DNA of 64,000 nucleotides from contig NZ_FSRQ01000001.1 in the NCBI RefSeq assembly GCF_900143185.1, forward strand, positions 1,798,001 through 1,862,000, read 5' to 3'. The position numbers and the translations under genes are program-made. Shown here in pieces: positions 1 through 7,824 of this stretch (its first letter is position 1; each line of letters begins with the position of its first letter). The DNA comes from Chryseobacterium scophthalmum (lineage in GTDB: Bacteria; Bacteroidota; Bacteroidia; Flavobacteriales; Weeksellaceae). Below the pieces are notes generated by a model, which had not been told where the DNA came from, did not search any database, and was given only the letters and a program-made list of their open reading frames with translations.

Positions 1-579
1 TGTTACAGGGAAAATTTGAGTTTCTCCGTTTTCGTTTTTAGCAACAATTACCGAAAGTTCTTTGTCAATATCAACTAGTTTTTCAAGAACAGAATCTTGT
101 ATCCAAAGATTTTTCATATCTTCATTCGTACGGATAACCTGAACTCCTTTTCCGTCGTAACCACCTGTATTCATTTTCTGTACAAAAGGAAGCGGCATTT
201 TTATTTCGTCTGAACTTCCATCCATAATTTCAAAATCCGGACTTGGGATATCATGCGCTTTATAAAACTGCTTTTGAAGAATTTTTTGCTGAATGGTTTT
301 AATGATTTGTGCATTCGGAACTACTTTTATCCCTTGATTTTCAAGTTCTGCCAAAGCATCTGCATTTACATGTTCAATTTCAATGGTTACTACATCTTTA
401 TCTTTTCCGAAATTCAAAACGGTTTCGTAATCATTGAAACTTCCTTGTGTAAAATGCGAAATATTATGACAAGGCGCATCTGCAGCAGGATCTAACGTGT
501 AAAATTCATCATCATACTTCAGCGCTTCCTGAATGAGCATTCTACCGAGCTGTCCGCCTCCCAAAATTCCTATTTTCAT
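1..579 (-). CDS. purK: N5-carboxyaminoimidazole ribonucleotide synthase, 5' part only
   Basis: PurK converts 5-aminoimidazole ribonucleotide, bicarbonate and ATP to N5-CAIR in cytoplasmic purine synthesis. The first 193 codons are visible; the rest lies beyond the window edge. The N-terminus MKIGILGGGQLGRML is the typical PurK glycine-rich opening. An acidic stretch TIEIEHVNADAL lies near residue 65-76, and the ATP-grasp glycine loop GGYDGKG at about residues 139-145. The ATG was chosen because this opening is invariant in the family. No frameshift or stop is present. The upstream 150 bp contains a repeat element rather than a clear promoter. Confidence 0.95.
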   Translation of the reverse strand, partial: MKIGILGGGQLGRMLIQEALKYDDEFYTLDPAADAPCHNISHFTQGSFNDYETVLNFGKDKDVVTIEIEHVNADALAELENQGIKVVPNAQIIKTIQQKILQKQFYKAHDIPSPDFEIMDGSSDEIKMPLPFVQKMNTGGYDGKGVQVIRTNEDMKNLWIQDSVLEKLVDIDKELSVIVAKNENGETQIFPVT

Positions 580-640
580 TTTTACTTTTATTTTTTCTAT
601 TAGATTTAATTATTTTTAATAAAGCTTTTAAACATCCGAA

Positions 641-723
641 TTGTCATTACGATGAAGGAGAAATCTCTAAAAAAATTAAAAAGCTTAGATTCTTCATTTC
701 GCTTTGCTACATTCAGAATGACA
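641..723. repeat. Short inverted-repeat element, TTGTCATT/GAATCT family
   Basis: The left end reads TTGTCATT followed within about 20 bases by GAAATCT. The right end is AGATTC followed by AATGACA, the reverse complement of the left end. Size is about 83 bp with no coding capacity. It shares its terminal words with the element around the GIY-YIG gene (5962-6386) and the element at 16736-16847. It lies between the divergent ends of purK and the DUF1543 gene. Confidence 0.6.
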
Positions 724-731
724 GAATGAAG

Positions 732-1280
732 CTATATTTTATCAATTTTCAAATATCCCAATCCCATCGGATTTTCCTGATTTTCGATATCAGACTTCAC
801 TAAAACAATTGAATATTTTTCTTTCATTTTTTCAGGAAGAATATCGTTGACATTAAAAATGTCATCAATATCAACACCGTGTTTGTCATCAATGTGACTT
901 ACAGCACCTTCAAAACCCATTGTTTTATAAAACTCTGTCTGTTTTGCTTTTTTCACGATTTCAGCCATTGAAGTTCCAACCATTAAATGCTGCTCATGAA
1001 ACTCTTCAAAATATCCTTTTTTATAACCGCCCAAATTGATAAAATACAATTGATTTTCTGAAACTTCTTCTCCTTTTTCTACGATTTTCACTTCAAAACC
1101 ATCAGCAAATTTTACTTCCTGATAACAGTCGAGATGAATTTTTCCTTCGGCTTCTTTCCAGAAATCTTTAATATCCGGAACTAAATCTTTGAGACTTTCA
1201 GCGATACCAAAGAAAACATCATGTTGTTCTATATTTCTGCCTTTTGGCGTTGCACCAAGGATGATATAAAATAACTTCAT
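732..1280 (-). CDS. DUF1543 domain-containing protein
   Basis: A 182-residue soluble protein with the DUF1543 opening MKLFYIILGATPKGRNIEQHD. The family has no established function. The protein is acidic and lysine-rich, with no signal peptide or membrane segment. A longer frame begins at 1349, but the first 23 residues lie upstream of or within the promoter and do not look like protein; the ATG at 1280 starts the conserved part. A TATTTTTG box at 1298-1305 (minus strand) is correctly placed for transcription from just upstream. The gene is divergent from the TauE/SafE permease. Confidence 0.8.
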   Translation of the reverse strand: MKLFYIILGATPKGRNIEQHDVFFGIAESLKDLVPDIKDFWKEAEGKIHLDCYQEVKFADGFEVKIVEKGEEVSENQLYFINLGGYKKGYFEEFHEQHLMVGTSMAEIVKKAKQTEFYKTMGFEGAVSHIDDKHGVDIDDIFNVNDILPEKMKEKYSIVLVKSDIENQENPMGLGYLKIDKI

Positions 1281-1297
1281 TTTGAATTTTATTTTTG

Positions 1298-1305
1298 CAA
1301 AAATA
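1298..1305 (-). promoter_or_regulatory. -7 box (TATTTTTG) of the DUF1543 gene
   Basis: The minus strand reads TATTTTTG, an exact match to the Bacteroidota -7 consensus TAnnTTTG, 17 bases before the ATG at 1280. No clear -33 TTTG was seen. Confidence 0.5.
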
Positions 1306-1331
1306 CGGCAAAAAATAATCTTGGATGAATG

Positions 1332-1363
1332 TTTGCCTGAAAACCGCAATAGTTTTATATTTG
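1332..1363 (+). promoter_or_regulatory. Promoter of the TauE/SafE permease (TTTG-N20-TATATTTG)
   Basis: TTTG at 1332-1335 and TATATTTG at 1356-1363 match both parts of the Bacteroidota promoter, with a 20-base spacer. The ATG at 1368 begins only 4 bases after the -7 box, so the transcript should have almost no leader. Confidence 0.7.
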
Positions 1364-1367
1364 TACC

Positions 1368-2198
1368 ATGTCGGAGATCATTATTCTTTTTCTTGGCGCT
1401 ATCTCGGCCGGGCTTTTAGGTTCGCTCACCGGTTTGGGAGGTGGAGTTATCATTATCCCTTTATTAACGCTTGGTTTCGGTGTTCCTATGCATTATGCAA
1501 TTGGTGCTTCATTGATTTCGGTAATCGGAACTTCTTCCGGAGCAGCCGTTGCATTCGTAAAAGAAGGCTTTACCAATATGAGGATCGGAATGTTTTTGGA
1601 GATCGCAACCACTTCAGGAGCAATTGTGGGAGCTTTGGTTTCCGGAATGCTGAATCCTAATACCATCGGGATCATCTTCGCAAGTATTCTTTTGCTTACG
1701 GTTATTTTAAATCTAAAAGGAAAACCCGATCATCAGGAAGCTTTAATCAAAGGAAGCCTGGAAGATAAACTGAAATTGTACGGAACTTTCCCCGATAAAG
1801 GTGTTGTGAAAAACTATGCAGCAAGAAATACCATTCCCGGATTCTTTATGATGATGTTTGCAGGAGCAATGTCCGGACTTTTAGGAATCGGTTCCGGTGC
1901 TTTGAAAGTATTGGCAATGGATAATATGATGAGGTTACCTTTCAAAGTTTCTACAACGACCAGTAATTTTATGATTGGTGTAACTGCAGTTGCAAGTTCA
2001 TTGATTTATTTCCAGAGAGGAGAAATTATTCCGGTAATTGTAGCACCCGTTTTAGTAGGTGTTGTGGTTGGAAGTTTTATAGGATCTAAAACTTTAATGG
2101 TTTCAAAAACAAAAAAACTGAAGACATTTTTCGCAATTGTTATTACGATTCTTTCAGTTTATATGATGTATAACGGTATTAGAAGCAATTTCTCATGA
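1368..2198 (+). CDS. TauE/SafE family (TSUP) membrane permease
   Basis: A 276-residue integral membrane protein of the TauE/SafE family, whose known members export sulfite, sulfoacetate or related organosulfur anions. About eight hydrophobic segments are visible. The two halves carry the family's repeated glycine-rich helices: GLLGSLTGLGGGVIIIPLL near residue 15-33, and AMSGLLGIGSGALKV near residue 160. The substrate cannot be told from sequence. The stop overlaps the start of the DUF1634 gene by 4 bases (ATGA), so the two are co-translated. DUF1634 is a frequent partner of this permease. The start sits directly behind the promoter at 1332-1363. Confidence 0.85.
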   Translation: MSEIIILFLGAISAGLLGSLTGLGGGVIIIPLLTLGFGVPMHYAIGASLISVIGTSSGAAVAFVKEGFTNMRIGMFLEIATTSGAIVGALVSGMLNPNTIGIIFASILLLTVILNLKGKPDHQEALIKGSLEDKLKLYGTFPDKGVVKNYAARNTIPGFFMMMFAGAMSGLLGIGSGALKVLAMDNMMRLPFKVSTTTSNFMIGVTAVASSLIYFQRGEIIPVIVAPVLVGVVVGSFIGSKTLMVSKTKKLKTFFAIVITILSVYMMYNGIRSNFS

Positions 2199-2578
2199 GA
2201 AAAGATTTTACAGATGTTGATCTTAACCGTTCTGTTGGAAATCTCCTTCGTTTGGGCGTTATTTTATCGGTTATCACTTCATTGATTGGTTTTGTGAAAC
2301 TTTTCATGGAAGGTTTTCAAATGCCAAGAAAATACAAGCTTCTCGACATGGGAACTTCTTCAGAAAAAGTCTGGAGCCATTTTTGGGAAACACTTTGCAA
2401 AGGTGAAGGAATGGCAATTATTCAACTGGGAATTCTGATGCTTATTTTCACCCCTTTGATGAGAATTATTTTCGCGCTAATCGGTTATCTTAAAGAAAAA
2501 GATTATGTTTATGTAATCATTTCTTCAATTGTTTTGGCGATTATGGCGATTAGTTTCTTTACGGGTTATGCGCATTAA
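2195..2578 (+). CDS. DUF1634 membrane protein
   Basis: A 127-residue protein with three hydrophobic segments, at about residues 17-34, 75-95 and 103-122. It belongs to DUF1634, a small inner-membrane family commonly encoded next to TauE/SafE permeases. It overlaps that permease by 4 bases here, and probably acts with it as an accessory subunit (inference). No enzymatic motif is seen. Confidence 0.75.
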   Translation: MRKDFTDVDLNRSVGNLLRLGVILSVITSLIGFVKLFMEGFQMPRKYKLLDMGTSSEKVWSHFWETLCKGEGMAIIQLGILMLIFTPLMRIIFALIGYLKEKDYVYVIISSIVLAIMAISFFTGYAH

Positions 2579-2610
2579 TTATCATTGATGATTGATCAAC
2601 TATAATTGAT

Positions 2611-2988
2611 TTAATTCTCATAAAATTCAAGCGGTAAATCATCCGGATCTTGCGTAAAGAAAAACTCTTTTCCGGTGAATTCATCAATACGGATTTCTTC
2701 ACAGTTTAATCCTTTTTGAATTAATTCTTCGCGTTTTTCATTAACATTTTCCACAGAGAAAGCTAAATGTCTCAGTCCACAAGATTCTGGTCTTGAAGGT
2801 CGTTGCGGAGGATTAGGAAAAGAAAATAACTCGATAACGTAATGTTCTCCGATCGCTAAATCCAGTTTATAAGATTGTCTTTCTTCTCTATAAACTTCAC
2901 GGATCATATTTAAACCTAAAATTTCGGTATAAAACTTTTTTGAAACTTCGTAATCTGAGCAGATAATGGCAATATGATGGATTTTCAT
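2611..2988 (-). CDS. VOC family protein (glyoxalase/YaeR-like)
   Basis: A 125-residue vicinal-oxygen-chelate protein with two beta-alpha-beta-beta-beta modules. It opens KIHHIAIICSDYEVSKKFY and has IELFSF, GLRHLAFSVENV and DPDDLPLEFYE. The two His and two acidic residues in these segments fit the usual metal site. Length and pattern resemble the YaeR/SMU.1112c group, whose substrate is unknown. It lies 6 bases downstream of the NTF2-like gene on the same strand, probably in one transcript. Confidence 0.8.
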   Translation of the reverse strand: MKIHHIAIICSDYEVSKKFYTEILGLNMIREVYREERQSYKLDLAIGEHYVIELFSFPNPPQRPSRPESCGLRHLAFSVENVNEKREELIQKGLNCEEIRIDEFTGKEFFFTQDPDDLPLEFYEN

Positions 2989-2994
2989 TTAAAA

Positions 2995-3432
2995 TTATTT
3001 ATTACAGTTTGTTCTTCTTGTATCGATTAAATATTGAATTTTCCAGACATTATTTTGTTTTACCAGTTGAAAACTATTGGCTCCACAATGCGAAAACTTT
3101 CCCTTGTAATAGAATTCGTAAGGTGTAAAAACACTCGCCAGATTTCCATCAATATGAATGGCTTCAAATTTAATTTTTTCGTCCGCATCATTCTTTGATA
3201 ACTTAGAAAAAGAAGATAAGAAATTTTGTAGTTTTTCTGTTTTGATTTCGTTGTTTTTTGTGATTGTTTGTAAAATCGCTTCGTCAGCAAAAACAGATTT
3301 TATCATGATTGTATCTGCATTTTTCATTCCTGTAAAAAGCTTTTCTACACTTTCTTTTATGGCATCATTTTCAGTTTTCTGGGCGAAACAGAACGAACTT
3401 AAAAATAATAAAACGATTAAAAATTTTTCCAT
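2995..3432 (-). CDS. Secreted NTF2-like (SnoaL/DUF4440-type) protein
   Basis: A 145-residue protein with a Sec signal peptide (MEKFLIVLLFLSSFCFAQ, cleavage after residue 17-18). The rest has the pattern of nuclear-transport-factor-2-like domains: an N-terminal helix (AIKESVEKLFTGMKNAD), a central region with SVFADEAILQTI, and C-terminal strands ending in VWKIQYLIDTRR. Such domains bind small ligands or serve as enzymes; no catalytic residue can be assigned. It probably shares a transcript with the VOC gene. Confidence 0.65.
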   Translation of the reverse strand: MEKFLIVLLFLSSFCFAQKTENDAIKESVEKLFTGMKNADTIMIKSVFADEAILQTITKNNEIKTEKLQNFLSSFSKLSKNDADEKIKFEAIHIDGNLASVFTPYEFYYKGKFSHCGANSFQLVKQNNVWKIQYLIDTRRTNCNK

Positions 3433-3548
3433 ATTATGAGTTTTAAACTTTAAAATTAAAAAATATATCGTTCATCATCACTGTTTACATCAAAACTGGC
3501 ACGAAATTACCTGAAAATATCTTATTTTTATTTTATATCTTAAGAAAT

Positions 3549-4631
3549 ATGTGGGAAACTTACCTTGTTCTAAGTGCTTTATTGCTGATTTTAACCGTAT
3601 TGCCAAAAATTCCGAGCCCGCATTGGATTTTTCGGTTTCCCGATTTTGGTAAAATTCAGATCACTTATTTTACAATCATCACTTTTGCTTTAGGATTTAT
3701 TATTGAAAAGACAGACTATTTATGGTATCTGCAAGGTTTATTATTGGCAATGATTATTTATCACGGAATTACTCTGATTAAATATACTCCGCTTTATAAA
3801 GTTAAAAAACATCCACAAACCGATCAATCTTCAAAGAAATACCACTTCATTTCTGCCAATGTTTATCAGTTTAATACCGATTTCGAAAAATTTATTAATC
3901 TCATCAACAAAAACAAACCGGATGTATTTCTAACAATGGAAAGCAACGGCGATTGGGAAAAAGCGCTGCAGGTTTTAGAAAAAGATTATCCGTACCAACA
4001 TAAAGTCACACTTGAAAATACCTACGGAATGCATTTTTATTCTAAAATAAAAGTTGAAGAATCGAAAACGCATTATTTTGTAGCGGATGATATTCCGAGT
4101 ATTGAAGCACATTTAAAAACCGAAGATGGTTTTGAATTTGTATTTTTTGGAGTGCATCCTCCACCTCCAAGTCCGACCGAAGAAGAAACTTCAAAAGAAA
4201 GAGACGGCGATATTCTCAGTGTTGCGAAAAGAGTAACCAAAATAAAAAAACCGGTGATTGTTGTGGGAGATTTCAATAATGTTGCTTGGTCTAAATCTTC
4301 TATTTTATTCAGAAAAACAAGTCATTTGATTGATCCCAGAGTCGGTCATGCTTTTGTATCTACTTTCCATGCAAAATACTGGCTTTTCAGATTTCCTATC
4401 GATCTGATGTTTCACAGTGAAGATATTTTCATTAAAGATTTAAAAACATTAGAAAATTTCGGTTCAGATCACCTTCCGATTTATTGTGAATTCTTTATCG
4501 ACCACCACAATGATGACCAGGAAGAACGTATAGAACAAGCAGATTCTGAAGAAATTGCCGAAGCCGAAGAAATGATCGAAGAAGGAAAACAAGAAGATGG
4601 AGAGCGTGATACAGTTGTAACTGAAGATTGA
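3549..4631 (+). CDS. Membrane-anchored endonuclease/exonuclease/phosphatase family protein
   Basis: 360 residues. Two or three membrane segments lie in the first 85 residues. They are followed by an EEP (DNase I/sphingomyelinase-like) domain with FISANVYQFN, DVFLTMESNG, FVFFGVHPPPPSP, VVVGDFNNVAWS and FGSDHLPIYCEF. These supply the usual Asn, Glu, Asp-x-Asn and Ser-Asp-His catalytic residues. The C-terminus (about 35 residues) is a Glu/Asp-rich tail. The substrate may be nucleic acid or a phosphorylated lipid. The domain should face the cytoplasm or periplasm depending on topology, which was not resolved. Confidence 0.8.
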   Translation: MWETYLVLSALLLILTVLPKIPSPHWIFRFPDFGKIQITYFTIITFALGFIIEKTDYLWYLQGLLLAMIIYHGITLIKYTPLYKVKKHPQTDQSSKKYHFISANVYQFNTDFEKFINLINKNKPDVFLTMESNGDWEKALQVLEKDYPYQHKVTLENTYGMHFYSKIKVEESKTHYFVADDIPSIEAHLKTEDGFEFVFFGVHPPPPSPTEEETSKERDGDILSVAKRVTKIKKPVIVVGDFNNVAWSKSSILFRKTSHLIDPRVGHAFVSTFHAKYWLFRFPIDLMFHSEDIFIKDLKTLENFGSDHLPIYCEFFIDHHNDDQEERIEQADSEEIAEAEEMIEEGKQEDGERDTVVTED

Positions 4632-4657
4632 TAATTAATTTTAAATTGAAAAAAATC

Positions 4658-5344
4658 TTATTGGATTTGTTTCTTTTTACTTCTAAGATAAATACTTCCT
4701 GTCAACATCACAAAGAGAACTCCAACGATAAATCCGCCAATCACATCTGTAAACCAATGTGCTCCCAAATAAATACGCGAAATCGCTCCTAAAACAATCA
4801 TTGCCGAACAGATTGCAGAGATTATTATTTTCCAAGATAATTTTAAAATTCCTGATGAAATTGCAATCACGATCAATGTTCCGAAAAAAGCAGTATAAAA
4901 CAAAACATGACCGCTCGGAAAGCTTTTATAGTGGGTTTCTTCAACAATTCTTACAAAATCTGTTGTAGGTCTCGGACGGTCGATAAGCATTTTTAAAACA
5001 TAACTTACACCGCCTGATAAAAGACATGACAATATAAAAAAAGCTTCTTTGGTATATTTAAATATCAAGAAAATCAAAGAAAATACAACAACCATAACTG
5101 CTGCAACATAAACGGTTCCCAACCAACTGAAGCCTTTCATTAAAACGTCTAAAATTGCACTTGGCTCTTCCTGCAGTTCCTGAGAAACAAGAAGATCCCA
5201 GGATTTTGGAGAAGAATCAACCACATAAAAACTCAAAAGAAGAAAAACAACGATAAAAAAAATAGAAAAACACAGAAAAAGCGTTTTTCTTTTATCTTTG
5301 AGATAGGTTGAGAAATCACTCAGAAATTCATTTTTGAAACCCAT
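4658..5344 (-). CDS. PAP2 superfamily membrane phosphatase
   Basis: 228 residues with about six membrane helices. The three PAP2 phosphatase motifs are intact: KMLIDRPRP, PSGH and SRIYLGAHWFTDV. Family members dephosphorylate lipid phosphates such as undecaprenyl pyrophosphate or phosphatidate. The sequence does not decide which. A short basic N-terminus precedes the first helix. It is transcribed convergently with the EEP gene. Confidence 0.85.
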   Translation of the reverse strand: MGFKNEFLSDFSTYLKDKRKTLFLCFSIFFIVVFLLLSFYVVDSSPKSWDLLVSQELQEEPSAILDVLMKGFSWLGTVYVAAVMVVVFSLIFLIFKYTKEAFFILSCLLSGGVSYVLKMLIDRPRPTTDFVRIVEETHYKSFPSGHVLFYTAFFGTLIVIAISSGILKLSWKIIISAICSAMIVLGAISRIYLGAHWFTDVIGGFIVGVLFVMLTGSIYLRSKKKQIQ

Positions 5345-5478
5345 ATTACATCTTAAATTTGAATTGTTTTAATTTAATTATCATTTGGGCTGCAAATTTG
5401 ATGCAAATTATTTTATAGAAGAAAGATTATCTTTTTTTCGAATTTTAAAAAAGTAAAATAGATTGATTCCAACTGAAT

Positions 5479-5910
5479 ATGAAAAAACAAATCGCAAAAG
5501 TAATAGGTCCAGGAATACTTTCCAGTTTTTTGGTAGGAACCATTTTTATGATCGCGTTTTTAATCATAATTGATATGCAAACTCCAGATCATTATGAAGA
5601 TGGCAGACCGAAAATGAACTGTTTTGGTGGTTTACAATACGGAATCGCAATAGGAATTCAAATAGTAATAGCTTTTCTTAGTTTACCCGCTTTTTTAATT
5701 CTATTCAAACAAATCAGAAAAAATAAATACTTTGTATTTCTGGCATTTTTCGCAGGATATTTTCTTTATCTGTCTTTAATTTTAACAAGTCTTCCTGAAT
5801 TTTCAGGTGATGAATATTTTATCATTATTCCTTGGGTTAACTTTTTAGTTTGGTTTTTTTATTATTTTAAACTGAGAAAGATAATTAACAAAAATGATGA
5901 TCATCAATGA
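5479..5910 (+). CDS. Hypothetical four-helix membrane protein
   Basis: 143 residues with four hydrophobic segments (about 12-32, 55-76, 88-108 and 115-132) and a basic C-terminus. I do not recognise a family. The ATG is preceded by a weak AT-rich leader. It stands alone, upstream of the GIY-YIG element and in the opposite orientation to it. Confidence 0.6.
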   Translation: MKKQIAKVIGPGILSSFLVGTIFMIAFLIIIDMQTPDHYEDGRPKMNCFGGLQYGIAIGIQIVIAFLSLPAFLILFKQIRKNKYFVFLAFFAGYFLYLSLILTSLPEFSGDEYFIIIPWVNFLVWFFYYFKLRKIINKNDDHQ

Positions 5911-5961
5911 CGTTTTACAGATTTTCAAAAAAATATGAAAATCAAAAATGTAAAATCATAC

Positions 5962-5986
5962 ACAGTTTGTCATTCCGTAGGAATCT
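5962..5986 (+). repeat. Left 25-bp inverted repeat of the GIY-YIG element
   Basis: Exact reverse complement of 6362-6386. It contains the internal palindrome-like core TTCCGTAGGAA. Confidence 0.9.
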
Positions 5987-6000
5987 AAGCATTTTTAAAA

Positions 6001-6345
6001 TTACATTTCAAACAAATAATTCCAAAAATCTAAATTTGGATTAGTACATCTAATCAACTTTAATTTTTTACTCCTAGAAAAATTCTTAATCTCATTTTCC
6101 CTTTCAATTGCCTTATGAATCCATCCAAACTTTTCATAATAGATGAGAAACTCAACATTGTATTTAGCCGTAAAGCTATTTTCATTTTGTTTGGTGGAAT
6201 GTTGAAATAATCTTTTATGAAGATTATTTGTAATACCTGTGTACAAAACAGTTTTTCTTTTATTTGTAAGGATGTAAACATAGAATGTATAAATACCTTC
6301 AGAAAATTCTATCATTGTGTTTTGTGTTTTGTTTTTTATTTTCAA
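6001..6345 (-). CDS. GIY-YIG nuclease family protein (UPF0213/YhbQ type)
   Basis: A 114-residue single-domain GIY-YIG nuclease. The variant first motif is YVYILTNKRKTVLYTGITNN, with the catalytic Arg in LHKRLFQH and the catalytic Glu within KAIERENEIKNFSR. The C-terminus ends in NLDFWNYLFEM. All conserved residues of an active domain are present. The start could instead be the Met at residue 11 (MIEFSEGIYTFYVYIL). The gene is enclosed by perfect inverted repeats and may act on them; this is inference. Confidence 0.85.
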   Translation of the reverse strand: MKIKNKTQNTMIEFSEGIYTFYVYILTNKRKTVLYTGITNNLHKRLFQHSTKQNENSFTAKYNVEFLIYYEKFGWIHKAIERENEIKNFSRSKKLKLIRCTNPNLDFWNYLFEM

Positions 6346-6361
6346 ACTTTAAAAATTGCTC

Positions 6362-6386
6362 AGATTCCTACGGAATGACAAACTGT
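6362..6386 (-). repeat. Right 25-bp inverted repeat of the GIY-YIG element
   Basis: Exact reverse complement of 5962-5986. It lies upstream of the nuclease start codon, so it may also carry its promoter. Confidence 0.9.
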
Positions 6387-6470
6387 ACGTTTAAAACATG
6401 TAATAAATTTAATAAAAAACTTTGCACAAAACTTATGCACAATTAATAAAGTAAAAACACTTAAAACAAA

Positions 6471-6495
6471 AAAAGCGAACTAAAAGTCCGCTTTT
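6471..6495 (-). terminator. Rho-independent terminator after mvaD
   Basis: On the minus strand, AAAAGCGGAC, a short loop and GTTCGCTTTT form a hairpin with one mismatch, followed by a T-rich tract. It ends the transcript of mvaD and the small ORF before it. Confidence 0.65.
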
Positions 6496-6500
6496 ATATT

Positions 6501-6569
6501 TTAAAAAGGCCAAAGATTTCGCCAACTCCATCCCCAATTAATACTTCTATTCATTCCCCACGTTCCCAT
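6501..6569 (-). CDS. Possible 22-residue tryptophan-rich small ORF
   Basis: Between the mvaD stop and its terminator, an ATG follows a purine-rich AGGAAGGT motif and opens a frame of 22 codons with five tryptophans (MGTWGMNRS..., ending NLWPF). It is in the same frame as mvaD, and the 28 sense codons between the mvaD TAG and this ATG are also open. It could be a true small peptide, the remnant of an extended mvaD C-terminus, or chance. I do not recognise it. Confidence 0.3.
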   Translation of the reverse strand: MGTWGMNRSINWGWSWRNLWPF

Positions 6570-6653
6570 TACTTTACCTTCCTCTATATTTCCAAAACCA
6601 ATAAAATTAAAAGTACAAATCCTATTCGCTAGTAAAGTTTTCTTTTCTTCATT

Positions 6654-7715
6654 CTAAAATGTCATCACATCCTTCACTACTCCATTCTTCTGAGTATGTT
6701 GAAGCAATTCAGCTTCGATAAAAGTTTTTATTTTTTCCTCTGAACCATCATTTGGAAACAGTAAATGAACATTTGCACCCGCATCCAAAGTAAAGAATAA
6801 CGGCAAATTGGTTTCTCTTCTGAAATCCCAAATTTTATTGATTACTTCTAGAGTTCCTGTTTTCATTAAGATAAATGCAGGATCGCTCATCATCATCATT
6901 GCATGAAGCGTCAATGCTTCGTGTTCTACTAATTTTATAAAACGTTGCATATCTCCGCTTTTCAAGATCTCTTTCATAGGAACAAAATTTTCTCTTGCTT
7001 CCTGAAATCTTCTTTCTGCATAGGGATTGGTATTCATCAAACCATGGCCAACCGTTGAAGAAACGCTTTTTACACCTTCATGAATCAGCAAAACCCAATC
7101 GTTAAAATCTTTGAAAATATCATGAACTTCAGAATTCGGATATTGTACAGCAAACAAATCTGAACTCCCTTCAACCTCATCAGATTCGCCCCAAACAATC
7201 AAACCGTTGTAAAGACTTCTGCAAGCACTTCCGCTTCCTAATCTTGCTAAAAAAGATGCTTTTGTTAAAGATTCTTCATCAGAATTTTTTCCGGAAAAAC
7301 TTTCATCCAGTTTCATCAGACATTTTGCGATCGCTCCAAAACCTGATGCTGAACTCGCAATTCCTGAACTGTGAGGAAATGTATTTTCTGTTTTAATAAT
7401 ATATTTTCCTTTTAAAATCCAAGGAAGATACTGTTCAATATTTTTAAAATATTTTTCAATTTTTTCGGCAAATTTCACTTCTTCGTTTCCTGCAAGAAAA
7501 GTTTGTACAGAAAATATTTCATTGGCTAAAAATTCCATCTCTGTATTTGTTTTACAATGATTTAATGTAAAGCTGATACTCGGATTTGCAGGAATCTGAT
7601 CTTTATATTTCCCCCAATATTTAATCAAAGCAATATTTGACGGACAGCTTTCTGAAACCGTTTGATTGTTTATCGTAAATTCGTTATTCCCTAGAAATTC
7701 TTGTGTTGTTGTCAT
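6654..7715 (-). CDS. mvaD: Diphosphomevalonate decarboxylase
   Basis: This GHMP-kinase-fold enzyme catalyses ATP-dependent decarboxylation of mevalonate 5-diphosphate to isopentenyl diphosphate, the last step of the mevalonate route. At 353 residues it is near the usual length. Signatures are SNIALIKYWGK near residue 26, the GHMP phosphate loop PHSSGIASSASGFGAIA near residue 115, and DAGANVHLLFP near residue 315 with the catalytic Asp. Its presence indicates that isoprenoids are made through mevalonate, as in many Flavobacteriia. The next gene in the same direction is over 100 bp upstream, so it is probably a single unit ending at 6471-6495. Confidence 0.93.
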   Translation of the reverse strand: MTTTQEFLGNNEFTINNQTVSESCPSNIALIKYWGKYKDQIPANPSISFTLNHCKTNTEMEFLANEIFSVQTFLAGNEEVKFAEKIEKYFKNIEQYLPWILKGKYIIKTENTFPHSSGIASSASGFGAIAKCLMKLDESFSGKNSDEESLTKASFLARLGSGSACRSLYNGLIVWGESDEVEGSSDLFAVQYPNSEVHDIFKDFNDWVLLIHEGVKSVSSTVGHGLMNTNPYAERRFQEARENFVPMKEILKSGDMQRFIKLVEHEALTLHAMMMMSDPAFILMKTGTLEVINKIWDFRRETNLPLFFTLDAGANVHLLFPNDGSEEKIKTFIEAELLQHTQKNGVVKDVMTF

Positions 7716-7824
7716 AGTTTAGTTTAAATGATAAACCTGTTTAATCTTAAGTGCTAAGATATTTTTATTTCTTCTTGATCATCTTATTAGATCCGCAATA
7801 TGAAAAACCTTTAGTCTTTCACAA

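Larger units (their letters stand above)
5962..6386. mobile_element. Putative GIY-YIG element bounded by inverted repeats
   Basis: Two 25-bp perfect inverted repeats (5962-5986 and 6362-6386; core GTCATTCCGTAGGAATCT) enclose one gene. Similarity extends inward imperfectly to about 38 bp per arm (through AAGCATTTTTAAA on the left and its counterpart on the right). The stop codon starts at 6003, just inside the left arm, and the start at 6345 is just inside the right arm, so the unit is arm-gene-arm with no spare DNA. No target-site duplication is obvious. The same terminal words occur in shorter copies at 641-723 and 16736-16847. Mobility is inferred. Confidence 0.55.
6346..6653. other. Gap between the GIY-YIG gene and mvaD
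   Basis: 308 bp holding the right arm of the GIY-YIG element, an AT-rich stretch, the mvaD terminator and the Trp-rich small frame. Nothing else was recognised. Confidence 0.6.

Noticed and set aside
253..495. 80-residue open frame on the plus strand
   Set aside because: It lies wholly opposite the well-supported purK frame and is Phe/Ile/Cys-rich, as antisense shadows are.
5950..6400. Target-site duplication at the ends of the GIY-YIG element
   Set aside because: The bases just outside the arms (ATC next to the left, ACG next to the right) do not form a convincing direct repeat.
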